64,000 nt of DNA from contig NZ_CP037920.1 of NCBI RefSeq assembly GCF_007748195.1, positions 434,001 to 498,000 of the forward strand. The letters run 5' to 3'. Below the pieces are notes generated by a model that was not told where the DNA came from, ran no database searches, and saw only the letters and a list, made by a program, of their open reading frames with translations. This DNA comes from Gimesia aquarii. GTDB lineage: Bacteria > Planctomycetota > Planctomycetia > Planctomycetales > Planctomycetaceae. Position 1 is the stretch's first letter. The number at the start of each line of letters is the position of its first letter. The translations under genes and the position numbers were made by a program. Positions 55,157-64,000 of this stretch are shown here, one piece after another.

Positions 55157-55822
55157 TTATTGATTGATATGTAGAGTGTTTTTGTCGTTTAACTGAAAAG
55201 TCTGACCAGGCGTCACACGTTTTTCGACAACTCCCTGGTCAGAAAAGAAACGGATTTGAGCGGAATAAAAGAATTCATGAGACTCTCCTACACGTAATCG
55301 GAATGGGCCGTTCCATGACATCGAAGGCCCTTTGATTTCATATACGACTGGCGCCTTTGATTGATTCGTGATCTTGACTGCGGAGGCTCGAGTTCCTTTT
55401 ACGACAGTAAAGAAGAAAGAATCATGCAAAGGATTACGTTCATGAAACCAGTGATTTCGGACCCGCTTAAGCCAAGCTGCATCCGCTTTCTCTTCTTTTT
55501 CTTTTATCTGATCAAATCGATGGTATTCTTCCAGAATTAATTTTGCAATCTTTGCTGATTCCGATTTGGGGTAGAGGCGAATCACTTTTCGGGCGATCCG
55601 TTTCTGTTGTGTCAGTACCAGCTTTTCAACACCTTTTAATAATTCCTGAGCGGCTTCTTCCTGTTCTTGAGGCGTTAGTTCAGACTCTTTGTTATCTGTC
55701 GCAAACGGATCTTTTTGCGCTCGTGCGACTTGATGCAGTCCTGTCATATTGATGAACAATGCCAGAACAAAAATCGGGAAAATTTTACGAGAGTTGAACG
55801 AAAAAAAAGATTGGGAGCTCAT
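55157..55822 (-). CDS. Secreted protein of unknown function
   Basis: I start at ATG 55822, which has TGAGGTG six bases upstream; a GTG three codons earlier overlaps that site. The 221-residue product has a Sec signal (hydrophobic core about 15-30, cleavage after ARA). A charged helical segment (about 45-115, EEAAQELLKGVEKLVLTQQK; IKEKEEKADAAW) is followed by a beta-rich C-terminal domain (about 125-221, TVVKGTRASAVKITNQ; FRLRVGESHEFFYSAQ). No family is recognised. It is divergent from the ABC-2 permease gene, so promoters for both should lie at 55823-56132. Confidence 0.78.
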   Translation of the reverse strand: MSSQSFFSFNSRKIFPIFVLALFINMTGLHQVARAQKDPFATDNKESELTPQEQEEAAQELLKGVEKLVLTQQKRIARKVIRLYPKSESAKIAKLILEEYHRFDQIKEKEEKADAAWLKRVRNHWFHERNPLHDSFFFTVVKGTRASAVKITNQSKAPVVYEIKGPSMSWNGPFRLRVGESHEFFYSAQIRFFSDQGVVEKRVTPGQTFQLNDKNTLHINQ

Positions 55823-56132
55823 TGATTGCACCTCAAGTACAGCAAAATTGGTAACGAATGACTCATTTCAATTTTACACGCCAAAGAGGAGTAAAGCGTT
55901 TTTCCTTCCGAATTAATGAATGTTTTTGAATTAGATTTCGGACTGAGCCTGATTCATTCCTGTGAGTGACAACACGGGGACATTCTTCATAAACCACTCA
56001 TCTAAAATAAGTTAACACTCATTAGAGGTTTGATTTTTCTGATTTTACGGCTAGAGAAGACAACACAAGCTTAATCGAATAAAATGCAAACTCGTCTTGG
56101 ATTAGAAATGACAGCCAGAGAATTTTACGTCA
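55823..56132. other. Intergenic region between divergent genes
   Basis: About 310 AT-rich bases between the secreted protein and the ABC-2 permease. No repeat, hairpin or ORF of note was recognised. Confidence 0.5.
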
Positions 56133-57050
56133 GTGCAGAAAGTGTTTCCTGATATGGCAAACTCCACCCGGCCTCAGTATGGGCGTGTTTGGATTACATT
56201 CCTGCGGAATTCGCTGATTCGCGAAATGACATTTCGTGGAAATTTGTTAATTACAATTGTCACTCGAGGATTCTGGTTTGCTGCTCAATTAATTCTATTC
56301 GATATTATTTATCGAAATGTCAATTCCATCAACGACTGGACGCGAGAAGAGTATTTTACTTTTATGGCAACAGGAATGTTGATTAATGCCTTCGTCGAAA
56401 CATTCTTTATGCCCAACTGTGCAAATTTCAGCGAATTAATCAGAAATGGAAATCTTGATTTTGTACTTTTAAAGCCGATCGATACGCAGTTTCTGGTCTC
56501 ATTCGAAAAAGTAAACCTGGCAATGTTGAATCAAGTATTGTTGGCAGGGGCACTTTTGTTCTATTCTCTCTTTGAACTGACACACATTGAAATGGCATTT
56601 TTAGACCTTCAAAACCTGGTGCTGTCAGGACAGTGGCTCTCACTGTTAACGATTTGTTGTCAGGGTACAGGGCAAATTTTGATGTATTGTCTCTTATTGG
56701 CGATCGGCGTCGCTTTCTTTTACAGCCTGATGATTACTCTGGCAAGCAGCAGTATCTGGTTTGGCCGCAATCAGGGGCTTTATGATTTCTGGTTTTATAT
56801 TACGGTATTCGCGCGCTATCCCCGTAGTATTTACAGTGGATCGCCGACGGGGGAGTTACTTCGATTTGCATTTTCATATGTGATTCCAATTTTACTTGTT
56901 GTCACAGTTCCTGCACGTCTCTTGTTATCGAAAGCATTAGAACCATCGTGGATTACCCTGGTGGGAGTTTCTGTAACACTGGCTTCATTATTTATCTCGC
57001 GCAACATTTTTAACTGGTCATTAAACAGCTATCGAAGTGCAAGTAGCTGA
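56133..57050 (+). CDS. ABC-2-type transporter permease subunit (DUF990-like)
   Basis: The start is GTG 56133 or ATG 56154; neither has a strong ribosome site. The 305-residue protein has six hydrophobic segments and the conserved loop [19 protein letters not shown] (about 107-125), characteristic of ABC-2/DUF990 permeases such as those for lipids, polysaccharides or antibiotics. It normally works as a dimer or heterodimer with an ATPase. No ATPase or second permease gene lies in the window; the upstream neighbour is divergent and the downstream one is TrkA. The substrate is unknown and the partner must be encoded elsewhere. Confidence 0.88.
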   Translation: MQKVFPDMANSTRPQYGRVWITFLRNSLIREMTFRGNLLITIVTRGFWFAAQLILFDIIYRNVNSINDWTREEYFTFMATGMLINAFVETFFMPNCANFSELIRNGNLDFVLLKPIDTQFLVSFEKVNLAMLNQVLLAGALLFYSLFELTHIEMAFLDLQNLVLSGQWLSLLTICCQGTGQILMYCLLLAIGVAFFYSLMITLASSSIWFGRNQGLYDFWFYITVFARYPRSIYSGSPTGELLRFAFSYVIPILLVVTVPARLLLSKALEPSWITLVGVSVTLASLFISRNIFNWSLNSYRSASS

Positions 57051-57099
57051 TGATCAAATCAGAATCTACAAACCAAATCAGTTTTCTATAGAGTCAATT

Positions 57100-58440
57100 A
57101 TGAATATCGTCATTATGGGAGCGGGAACCGTTGGCACATTTGTCGCCGACACGCTCTGTGCCGCACAACACAATGTCACAATTATCGATCAGTCGCGGAG
57201 TGCCTTACAACAGGTCGAAGAACGGGTTGATGTTCAAACCATCTGCGGTTCAGCCTGCGATTCTGCTATTTTGTTTCAAGCTGGTGTCTTGGGAGCTGAT
57301 ATTTGTCTCGCAGTGACCAGCCAGGATGAAGTGAACATGGTTGGGGCCAGCCTTGCGAAGGCGATGGGGTCTCGTCGCTGTGTCGCACGTGTGTTTAATC
57401 ATGCTTATTTAAATCTGAGCACATTCGACTATCAGCGACACTTTCATATTGATCGTTTATTGAGTCTCGAACATTTGACGGCCCTCGAGCTTGCAAAGGC
57501 AATTGGTGAACCAGGTTTGTTTGCTGTCGAGAATTTTGCCAGAGGAGAAGTTCTCATTCAGGTACTGAATGTACAATCGGGTGTCAAAGCAGATGGAGTA
57601 CAATTACGGAACTTGAAACTTCCCAGCGGGGTACGAGTGGGGCTGATTTCAGATGGCCAGCATACTTCCATCGCGGGGGCAGATAATGTGATCAAGGCAG
57701 GGCAAATGGTGACTCTCATTGGTACGCAAGAGCATATTGATAAAGTTCATCGTATGTTTCAGCACAAACGCTCTGAAAGGTTTCGCGTGATTATTGCCGG
57801 TGGAGGAGATATTGGGTTTAATCTCGCGCGCATCTTACAGAAAAAAGAGTATTCTGTTGCGATTCTGGAATCTGATCCGGTCCGTTGCGACTTTCTCTCA
57901 AGAAATCTTGATTCGATCACAGTACTACATGGAGATGCAACAAGACGCACAGAAATGGAAGAAGCACGTGTTGGCAAGGCTGATGTGTTTATTGCGACAA
58001 CTGGTCGAGACGAAGATAATATTGTGTGTGGTGTCGAAGCCAAGGAACTCGGAGCAAGCCGAATCATGAGTATTGTCCGGCGTCCCGACTATGCAAATGT
58101 ACTTGAGAAACTGGGAATTGATTTTGCCGTCAGCCCCCGTGAAGTCATTACGCGGCAGATCATGGGGATGGTACAAACAGGCCCGATCATTAGCCATTCT
58201 GAAATTGGTGGAGGGAATTCGTCAATTTTAGAACTGGAAGTTTTTGAAGATTCACCGATTACGAAGGCACCTCTGAAAGACCTTAAGCTGAAACAAGCGC
58301 TGATCGCTGCCGTTGTTAAGGAAGATTGTGTGCGGGTTCCAGGTGCCGAAGATCTAATACAAGCGGGAGATACAGTCATTTTGCTTTGTGAACAGGAGAA
58401 TCTGAATGAGATTATCCCACTGTTTAAGCCGCAAAATTGA
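57100..58440 (+). CDS. trkA: TrkA, cytoplasmic regulatory subunit of Trk-type K+ uptake
   Basis: I start at ATG 57100 (MNIVIMGAGTVG), giving 446 residues, the usual TrkA length; the longer frame reaches 57037 and overlaps the ABC gene. There are two RCK-N NAD-binding folds: GAGTVGTFVADTL (about 7-19, GxGxxG) and IIAGGGDIGFNLARIL (about 231-246). Each is followed by a TrkA-C segment. The protein gates the Trk/Ktr membrane channel in response to nucleotides. No TrkH or KtrB gene is in the window. It follows the ABC-2 permease by 49 bases and may be cotranscribed. Confidence 0.95.
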   Translation: MNIVIMGAGTVGTFVADTLCAAQHNVTIIDQSRSALQQVEERVDVQTICGSACDSAILFQAGVLGADICLAVTSQDEVNMVGASLAKAMGSRRCVARVFNHAYLNLSTFDYQRHFHIDRLLSLEHLTALELAKAIGEPGLFAVENFARGEVLIQVLNVQSGVKADGVQLRNLKLPSGVRVGLISDGQHTSIAGADNVIKAGQMVTLIGTQEHIDKVHRMFQHKRSERFRVIIAGGGDIGFNLARILQKKEYSVAILESDPVRCDFLSRNLDSITVLHGDATRRTEMEEARVGKADVFIATTGRDEDNIVCGVEAKELGASRIMSIVRRPDYANVLEKLGIDFAVSPREVITRQIMGMVQTGPIISHSEIGGGNSSILELEVFEDSPITKAPLKDLKLKQALIAAVVKEDCVRVPGAEDLIQAGDTVILLCEQENLNEIIPLFKPQN

Positions 58441-58604
58441 TACAAGTGGACGTGCTGGCCAAATCGTTTAAGATTCCACAACTCTTTCAGTCATAGCTGC
58501 GCATTCTGGCCTATACTTGATCTGCAGTGTGCTCACACTCTCTGAGCTAAGTAATACTGATGATTTTAGCTCAGTCACAATAATATCTGTAGCAGGTAGC
58601 GCTC

Positions 58605-59000
58605 ATGAATGAACGTAGACAATCAACGAATCGACGTAGTGGGAATGAACGGCGCCAATATGGAAGAGTCAAAGCAACAACCGAAGTGAATTTAATGCGA
58701 TCAGGTAGTGTCTCAGGGAACGAACCAATAAAGGGAACTCTCTATGACGTATCTTTGGATGGCATCCGCGTCCTGCTTGATACACCTCTTACCATTGGAG
58801 AATCTCTTCTGGTAGAAGTTCAAAACGCAGGCAAGCATCTCTTCAATTCCACTGCCAAAGTCATCTGGCAGAAACAAGAAGAGACTGGGAAATATGCTAC
58901 AGGATGTGAATTGTGTGTTTTACTGACACAGAAACAGGAAAGAACACTCAGCGAAATTACTGAATGTGGTGCAAACATATCCAGTTTTGCTCAGAGTTAG
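58605..59000 (+). CDS. PilZ-domain protein
   Basis: This 131-residue protein has a basic N-terminus and the PilZ c-di-GMP signature: an RxxxR-type element in NERRQYGRVKA (about 14-24) and DxSxxG in LYDVSLDGIRVLL (about 47-59). The rest fits a single PilZ barrel. It is probably a soluble c-di-GMP receptor controlling a surface or motility function through a partner. No partner gene is adjacent. A GCAGGTAG ribosome-like site precedes the ATG. Confidence 0.88.
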   Translation: MNERRQSTNRRSGNERRQYGRVKATTEVNLMRSGSVSGNEPIKGTLYDVSLDGIRVLLDTPLTIGESLLVEVQNAGKHLFNSTAKVIWQKQEETGKYATGCELCVLLTQKQERTLSEITECGANISSFAQS

Positions 59001-59072
59001 ATCAATCTAAAGCCGCTTCCTAGTCACATATGAAACGGCCGGATTGTATTTTTAAGTTAACACGTCAGAGCT

Positions 59073-59825
59073 CTAGCCTATTGTGTAACCACCGTCTACC
59101 ACGATTTCTTGACCGTAAATAGTTCTGGCAGCATCTGATGCCAGGAAAACAGCGACTTCTGCAATTTCCTCCGGCTTACCAAAGGCTTGTGGAATCAGGC
59201 GGCTGTTAATACTCTTCGCTACAGTTTGTAGTTGATCAGCGTCCAAGCCCACGCTTTTCCAAAGTGGAGTCTCAACGGGACCGGGAGCAATCGAGTTCAC
59301 ACGGATTCCACGAGGTCCAAGTTCAGCAGCCAGTGTTTGGGCCAATGACTTCAATGCAGCTTTCGAAGCAGAATAGGCTGCCAATCCTGGAAAACCGACT
59401 TGAGTCAAAAAAGTTGTGATAAAGATGACCGCCGATGAATCACTCAATTGAGGTAACAATGTGCGAACGGTCTGTAAGGCACCATGGAAATTGACATCAA
59501 ATGTTTCATTGATGGCATCACGCGACGATTCTTCAAAAGAGATCAAACGAGCGATACCCGCGTTAGGAACCAGAATATCCACTCTCCCAAACCGTCGCTC
59601 GGTGGAATCAGCTAATCGAATAAGATCGGCGTCATTTGTAACGTCCCCCTCGACGACCAGAGTTCGTGCCGGAAAACGAGCTTCTAAGTCTTCCAATGGT
59701 TCACTGCGTCTGGAAAAGACGACTACTTTTGCGCCTTCACTGAGATAAGACTCCGCGATGGAGAGGCCAATGCCACTACTGGCACCTGTGACAACGGCAA
59801 CTTTATTGAACAAGCGATCGGTCAT
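59073..59825 (-). CDS. Short-chain dehydrogenase/reductase (SDR)
   Basis: I start at ATG 59825 (MTDRLFNKVAVVTG); a TTG four codons earlier is possible. The 250-residue protein has the NAD(P) motif TGASSGIG (about 13-20), NAG in VPNAGIARL (about 87-95), the active-site YSASKAALK (about 151-159) and a C-terminal IYGQEIVVDGGYTIG typical of classical SDRs. An Arg-Arg pair after the second strand (FSRRSE) suggests NADP preference. The substrate is unknown. It is a single gene convergent with the PilZ gene. Confidence 0.95.
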   Translation of the reverse strand: MTDRLFNKVAVVTGASSGIGLSIAESYLSEGAKVVVFSRRSEPLEDLEARFPARTLVVEGDVTNDADLIRLADSTERRFGRVDILVPNAGIARLISFEESSRDAINETFDVNFHGALQTVRTLLPQLSDSSAVIFITTFLTQVGFPGLAAYSASKAALKSLAQTLAAELGPRGIRVNSIAPGPVETPLWKSVGLDADQLQTVAKSINSRLIPQAFGKPEEIAEVAVFLASDAARTIYGQEIVVDGGYTIG

Positions 59826-59944
59826 CAAAATACTCAACTCAGTTTGCTTAGGGGGTAACGATTGATAGACGTTACCTATAGCAGTTTGATAATCAAATCA
59901 CAAGTTGATCTGGAAGGATTGCCTGTCTTATGAACAACGGACAA

Positions 59945-62101
59945 TCAATGGATCAGAATAAATTCGTTGGAATTCAGATAAGCCCAGTAGATATCCTGAT
60001 AGGTTCGTACGACCGCGGTTTGTGGAGGAACCTTACGAGCAATCAACTGTTTGGTGCGTTCCTTCACCAGACGTTTCAGTTCCGACAACTCGCGCGATGT
60101 GGGATAACGTGTGAGAGCAGCCATGCTGAGTTTTTTAAGTTTAGAATCAGGACTATGTTCCTTAAGTACCTGTCCTAAAATGCTCCCTTTCTGTTTGTAG
60201 TCGAGACTGTGTTTGACTAGGGGACCGTTCATCATCAGCAACGCTTGCGTGATTGTACCATCAAAGGTTGTGGTTTCGTCATTTTCTTCATTGTTGAGAG
60301 TATAAACAAATTGTTGCAACCATTGATCTCGTTTTTGCATTTTGTTCCATGCGATAGAATAATCGGTGATCACCACACGCGCGGGATTTGCAGTGACCTG
60401 TAAGGAGTCATAAAGCTGTTCTGCAGTCATCTGCTTCACATACATGCGACTGAAGTTGGGAGTACTACCATCATCGGGGTTGTCAGTAGCGTTCTCTGCA
60501 ATAAAGCGACTGCTAAGTCGATAGGCGTCTGACAAACAAATCCACTCAATCAGTTTTTTTATATCGTATCCACTGTCGATGAATTGACTGGCTAACTGGT
60601 TCAACAATTCGGGATGCGTGGGTGAATTATGATAACCCATATCATCAATGGGTCTGGTAAATCCATAACCAAAGAAGTGTGCCCACATACGGTTTACCAT
60701 TGCGCGGGCTAACTGGTCGTTTTTACCTGAAGTGATTAATCGTGCTAACTCCTGACGTCGATTCACATCAGGACCATCAGAAACTTTGACCCCTGCATAT
60801 TTGGGGTAGGCCGGCTGCATTAAGCCATTACGAGTTTCATAAAAGGTGGCTCCCTTTGCCGGAAGAGAGACCAACTCCAACTTCTGGGTATTCTTTTTTC
60901 CGTCCTTCCCCATTTTTTGACTACGAACCACTTTGGTTTGTTTGAAGAAGCTGTTGATTTCCCAGAATTGGCTTTGTGTTGCATTATTAAAAGGATGATT
61001 ATGACATTGGGTGCATTGGATTTGGGTTCCCAGAAAGAGCCGCGTGGTAATGGCGGTTGCAGGAACTGCCTGATTATTCAGGTGCGCCAATAGAAAGTTC
61101 GTCGCACCGTTCGTTTCTGAATCACCCTCAGCAGAAACAAGATCGTAAACGATATCATTCCATGATCGATTTTCAGCAAAGCTTTCAACCAGAAAGTCTT
61201 GCAATGCACGGCGGTTAATCTCCCGAGAAGTAGAGCGACCAATTAACAGGCGTGTCCAGATCGTCGACCAGTTGGTGACATAGGTAGGATTTTTTGTCAA
61301 TTGGTGTATGAGCCGTTGATGTTTGTCAGGCTGAGACGATGTTAAAAACTGTTCCGCTTCTTTTGCAGTTGGAATACGGCCGATGACGTCAAGATAAACA
61401 CGCCTGACCCATTCTTCATCAGTGGCAAATGCGGATGGCATTACTTGGGCCGCTTCCCATCCGTCTTGTATACGATGATTAATAAACGTCAAGATCGCTT
61501 CATCGGAGGCGCCCGGAGATAATTTTTCAGCGGGGGGTAACAGCCTTGGTTTGTTGGCTATCAAAGGACGATCATCGAACGGACTAACACGTTTATTATT
61601 CTGAGTACGCAGCATCGGATGTTTCAGAGTGTCAATCTGAAGGGAACGATTGGGGTTAGGCTGAGCGGTGATTTCATTATTTGTGTTTACGGTCAAATTT
61701 TCTGGCGACTCAGTTTCTCCGATTGGATTTTCAGCCAGTTCTGGATTTTCAGTCTGTGCGATGTACGAAATGAAGATGACAGCAAAAAATGCCAACAGGC
61801 AGGCCGTAACAAGCCTCGAACCAATTCGCGTTCGGCGAGAAGTCTCAGGAGCCTCAATCTGTTGCGGTAATTTCGTTTCAGTCACAGGCGTTGCAACAGG
61901 AATCATGTCATCTGAACCTAATGCCTGATCCCAATACAATGTTCCATGAAGATGAGAGTAGTTCAGATAGAATTGCATCGCATCCGGATCGGAGAGGACG
62001 ATCTCTTCCAGACGCATTTTCTCCTCAACAGAGAGACGCTCCTCGCATAATGCTTCCATAAGCAAAGAAAGCTCAGCCAGTTTTACTTCTTTCTTACTCA
62101 T
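59945..62101 (-). CDS. Anti-sigma-like membrane protein fused to DUF1549/DUF1553
   Basis: This 718-residue protein overlaps the sigma-factor stop by 8 bases. Residues 1-60 look like the cytoplasmic module of planctomycetal FecR/anti-sigma proteins (LLMEALCEERLSVEEKMRLE, then PDAMQFYLNYSHLHGTL). One transmembrane helix is at about 95-115. The extracytoplasmic part has the DUF1549 region (about 205-420) with the CxxCH motif CTQCH (363-367), and DUF1553 (about 440-700, with ARAMVNRMWAHFFGYGFTRP). DUF1549/DUF1553 proteins in this phylum are usually separate secreted proteins. The fusion suggests that the exported module gates the sigma factor. Confidence 0.9.
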   Translation of the reverse strand: MSKKEVKLAELSLLMEALCEERLSVEEKMRLEEIVLSDPDAMQFYLNYSHLHGTLYWDQALGSDDMIPVATPVTETKLPQQIEAPETSRRTRIGSRLVTACLLAFFAVIFISYIAQTENPELAENPIGETESPENLTVNTNNEITAQPNPNRSLQIDTLKHPMLRTQNNKRVSPFDDRPLIANKPRLLPPAEKLSPGASDEAILTFINHRIQDGWEAAQVMPSAFATDEEWVRRVYLDVIGRIPTAKEAEQFLTSSQPDKHQRLIHQLTKNPTYVTNWSTIWTRLLIGRSTSREINRRALQDFLVESFAENRSWNDIVYDLVSAEGDSETNGATNFLLAHLNNQAVPATAITTRLFLGTQIQCTQCHNHPFNNATQSQFWEINSFFKQTKVVRSQKMGKDGKKNTQKLELVSLPAKGATFYETRNGLMQPAYPKYAGVKVSDGPDVNRRQELARLITSGKNDQLARAMVNRMWAHFFGYGFTRPIDDMGYHNSPTHPELLNQLASQFIDSGYDIKKLIEWICLSDAYRLSSRFIAENATDNPDDGSTPNFSRMYVKQMTAEQLYDSLQVTANPARVVITDYSIAWNKMQKRDQWLQQFVYTLNNEENDETTTFDGTITQALLMMNGPLVKHSLDYKQKGSILGQVLKEHSPDSKLKKLSMAALTRYPTSRELSELKRLVKERTKQLIARKVPPQTAVVRTYQDIYWAYLNSNEFILIH

Positions 62102-62672
62102 GACTATAGGACTCGGCTGCTATATAACGATTAATACATTCGAATAAAGTACGTCTAACCCTGCCCAGAGACTGATAAACGGAATTCACTGGACGACCTA
62201 ACTCATCGGCAAGGTCCATGCCCTGGTTGCTTCCCTGATATCGCTTTTGGATGAGCTCGCGATCTTTCTGGCGTAATTTATCGAGGCAGAACATTAACGC
62301 ATTTCGACGTAACTCGAACACATCCTGGTTTTCTTTTACGGCCTCTGCCACTTGAGAAACAAACTCATCACTAAATTGGTGCTTATCACGACTTCGCTTT
62401 TTTCGAAATTTCAATATTTCATAATGCGCGATTTGACAGGCCCAGGCAAAAAAATTGGTGCCGACTTCAAACTGTTGTGCTTTTTTCCAGATGATCAGGT
62501 TGGCGTTTTGCAAAATCTCTTCAGCTTCGATCGGATGCGGAACCATGGATAGGATATACAAATAGAGGCGTCTTTGCGATTTTGTAAAGAGCGCAATAAA
62601 CTCGCGTCCATTTTCAGAATCCGTATCCGGAAAAACAGGTTGATCGGTCGAACTTGTCAAGTATAGTTCCAA
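62094..62672 (-). CDS. ECF-type RNA polymerase sigma factor
   Basis: This 192-residue sigma-70-family protein has region 2 (LFTKSQRRLYLYILSMV, AEEILQNANLIIWKKAQQF, and FFAWACQIAHYEILKFRKK, about 28-96) and region 4 (LRQKDRELIQKRYQG, about 134-148, with LADELGRPVNSVYQSLGRVRR, about 154-174). It belongs to the planctomycetal ECF type often paired with a FecR-like anti-sigma. The start is TTG 62672 or a second TTG at 62660, the latter with GGAA a few bases upstream; no ATG is available. It is translationally coupled to the membrane protein downstream and separated from the DUF1501 gene by a terminator. Confidence 0.93.
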   Translation of the reverse strand: MELYLTSSTDQPVFPDTDSENGREFIALFTKSQRRLYLYILSMVPHPIEAEEILQNANLIIWKKAQQFEVGTNFFAWACQIAHYEILKFRKKRSRDKHQFSDEFVSQVAEAVKENQDVFELRRNALMFCLDKLRQKDRELIQKRYQGSNQGMDLADELGRPVNSVYQSLGRVRRTLFECINRYIAAESYSHE

Positions 62673-62720
62673 TTCAATTCATCAATGCAGACAGGCTGGT
62701 TTTTTTATTCGCCTGCAGTA

Positions 62721-62757
62721 AAACAGCGGAAGAGCCTTTTGAGAACTTCCGCTGTTT
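62721..62757 (-). terminator. Rho-independent terminator after the DUF1501 gene
   Basis: AAACAGCGGAAG (62721-62732) pairs perfectly with CTTCCGCTGTTT (62746-62757) around a 13-base loop. A short T run follows on the minus strand. It separates the DUF1501 gene from the sigma-factor gene, so sigma transcription probably starts independently between 62673 and 62720. Confidence 0.9.
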
Positions 62758-62791
62758 TATCGTTTCATAATCACATGGATTCACTTGGGGC

Positions 62792-64000
62792 TCAGCCAAT
62801 CAATTCCTTGATAGGAGTTCCGCCATTGGCCAATTTCATGGGGCGACCACGTTTCGATGTATGCACAATATCCAGAGGAATTCCCAATGAATGTGCAACT
62901 GTCGCCCAGAGGTCACCTGGCAGGTAGCTCTTGCCTTCGATGCCAATGCCATCACTGTCAGTCTTACCGATAGCCTGACCATTATTAAGTCCACCACCGC
63001 CCACTACAGCAGTCCAACTTGCTGCCCAGTGGTCACGACCAACATTCTGATTGATACGAGGAGTTCGTCCGAATTCGCCCATACAGACGATCGTGACATC
63101 ATCCAGCATGGCTCGTTGTTTCAGGTCGGTAACAAGTGCAGAGATTCCTTTGTCTAGCTGAGGCAGGTTTCGATTCTTTAATGAATCAAAGACTCCCTGA
63201 TGCAGGTCCCAGCTTCCAACCGAAGCGGAAACTTCAATAAAGGGTACTCCGACTTCAACCAGACGACGGGCCAGCAACAGTCCCTGTCCAAAATTACCAG
63301 TTCCATAAGCTTCTTTTAAAGCCGCTGGCTCCTGATCCACTTTGAATGCTTCCATTTGCTTGGAAGTCATGAGGTTGACCGCCTTTTTATAGATGTCCTT
63401 ATGAGAACTCGCAGATTCACCCCGTTTCGACTTAATGAATCCTGATTCGAGAACTTGCAGCATATCAAGCCGTTGAGCTAACCGCTGTTGTTCTGACGTA
63501 TCAACTTTGGCGTTTTGGATCGTTCCATCGCTGGAGACGACAAACGGTGAATGGGACATACCCAAAAATCCAGCACTACCACGGCTACCACCGATTGAAA
63601 TGAAGGAGGGGATCTCCAATTCTTTACGGCGAGAACCTAACTCATAGCTCACGACTGAACCGAATGTAGGATGAACTACAGTCGGATTAGGCACATAAGC
63701 AGAGTGCATGTAGTAAGTCCCGCGAGCGTGGTCGGCTTCACGTGTGCTCATGGAACGAATCAGAGAAAGATCGCCCATTACTTTGGCGGTAGCAGGCATA
63801 TGCTCTGAAATTTGCATATCACCTTGCGTGCTGATGGGCTTAAACTCTCCCCCATTTTTGGAGCCAGGTTTAAGGTCCCAGATGTCAATGGTCGGTGGTC
63901 CGCCTGGCATCCAGATGAGAATACAGGCTTTTTGCTGTTTCTTAACCTGATTCGCGTTGGCTTCAAGATGAGACAGAAAGTGCATCGTGGGAATTGCCGT
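62792..64000 (-). CDS. DUF1501 protein (partial, continues past the right edge)
   Basis: The frame is open to the window edge; an internal ATG at 63985 is not the true start, because family members have a Tat-like leader and TAIP-type residues just before the first visible conserved part, as seen here (TAIPT). Visible segments match DUF1501: [58 protein letters not shown] and [12 protein letters not shown]. The fold is sulfatase/alkaline phosphatase-like and members are usually Tat-exported, often encoded with DUF1549/DUF1553 partners. Here such a partner lies two genes downstream, fused to an anti-sigma module. Confidence 0.93.
   Translation of the reverse strand, partial: TAIPTMHFLSHLEANANQVKKQQKACILIWMPGGPPTIDIWDLKPGSKNGGEFKPISTQGDMQISEHMPATAKVMGDLSLIRSMSTREADHARGTYYMHSAYVPNPTVVHPTFGSVVSYELGSRRKELEIPSFISIGGSRGSAGFLGMSHSPFVVSSDGTIQNAKVDTSEQQRLAQRLDMLQVLESGFIKSKRGESASSHKDIYKKAVNLMTSKQMEAFKVDQEPAALKEAYGTGNFGQGLLLARRLVEVGVPFIEVSASVGSWDLHQGVFDSLKNRNLPQLDKGISALVTDLKQRAMLDDVTIVCMGEFGRTPRINQNVGRDHWAASWTAVVGGGGLNNGQAIGKTDSDGIGIEGKSYLPGDLWATVAHSLGIPLDIVHTSKRGRPMKLANGGTPIKELIG

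Overview
The window looks like chromosomal DNA of a member of the Planctomycetota, probably a Planctomycetaceae/Gimesia-like marine species. This is inferred from gene content: a DUF1559 pseudopilin-like protein, DUF1501 and DUF1549/DUF1553 proteins, a DUF1080 protein, a DUF1207 outer-membrane-type protein, DUF4159, an ECF sigma factor with a FecR-like N-terminal anti-sigma module, BlaI/M56 regulators, many secreted proteins of unknown role, and a moderate base composition that is low for the phylum. There are no rRNA or tRNA genes, no CRISPR array and no intact mobile element. The gene at each edge is cut by the window.

Layout. 1-6.6 kb: a truncated PhoD-like lipoprotein, an SGNH hydrolase, a MoaD/ThiS-like protein paired with a BNR beta-propeller, a TPR-redoxin fusion and a fatty-acid desaturase. 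7.0-10.6 kb: a same-strand run of a secreted unknown protein, a Tat-exported metallo-beta-lactamase-fold enzyme and a COG0523 (CobW-type) metallochaperone GTPase. 10.7-17.6 kb: an LRR protein, a methyltransferase, a HEAT-repeat protein with a small membrane partner, a TIM-barrel sugar isomerase-like protein and a DUF1080 protein. 17.7-21.8 kb: two tandem membrane-anchored VWA paralogues. 22-31.5 kb: DUF456, an HD-domain protein, a lipoprotein, a DUF1559 protein, a Tat-exported HAD enzyme and the DEAH helicase HrpA. 31.5-35 kb: a BlaI-M56 (BlaR1-like) signalling pair.

35-38 kb is an accessory-looking, gene-poor stretch. Three small unknown genes on the minus strand are separated by imperfect palindromes sharing a core close to AGTGTCCGGTAAA and its reverse complement. 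This cassette-like pattern is the least explained structure in the window. From 38.0 to 50.4 kb runs a long plus-strand operon: a VKOR-thioredoxin fusion, MoxR AAA+ ATPase, DUF58, two Bat/VWA-like membrane proteins, a large coiled-coil membrane protein, DUF4159 and a thioredoxin-HEAT protein. The presumed theme is MoxR-assisted assembly of an envelope complex with disulfide chemistry at both ends. Next come a broken REP-associated transposase (50.7 kb), a YaiI-family protein and a CobA-HemD fusion for the siroheme/corrinoid branch.

53.5-64 kb holds a DUF1207 protein, a secreted unknown, a lone ABC-2 permease, TrkA, a PilZ protein, an SDR dehydrogenase, and an ECF sigma factor overlapping a membrane protein. 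In that protein an anti-sigma-like N-terminus is fused through one membrane helix to an extracytoplasmic DUF1549/DUF1553 module. A DUF1501 gene runs off the right edge. Start codons were moved from the longest reading frame wherever a ribosome binding site and family length argued for it; GTG and TTG starts are frequent.
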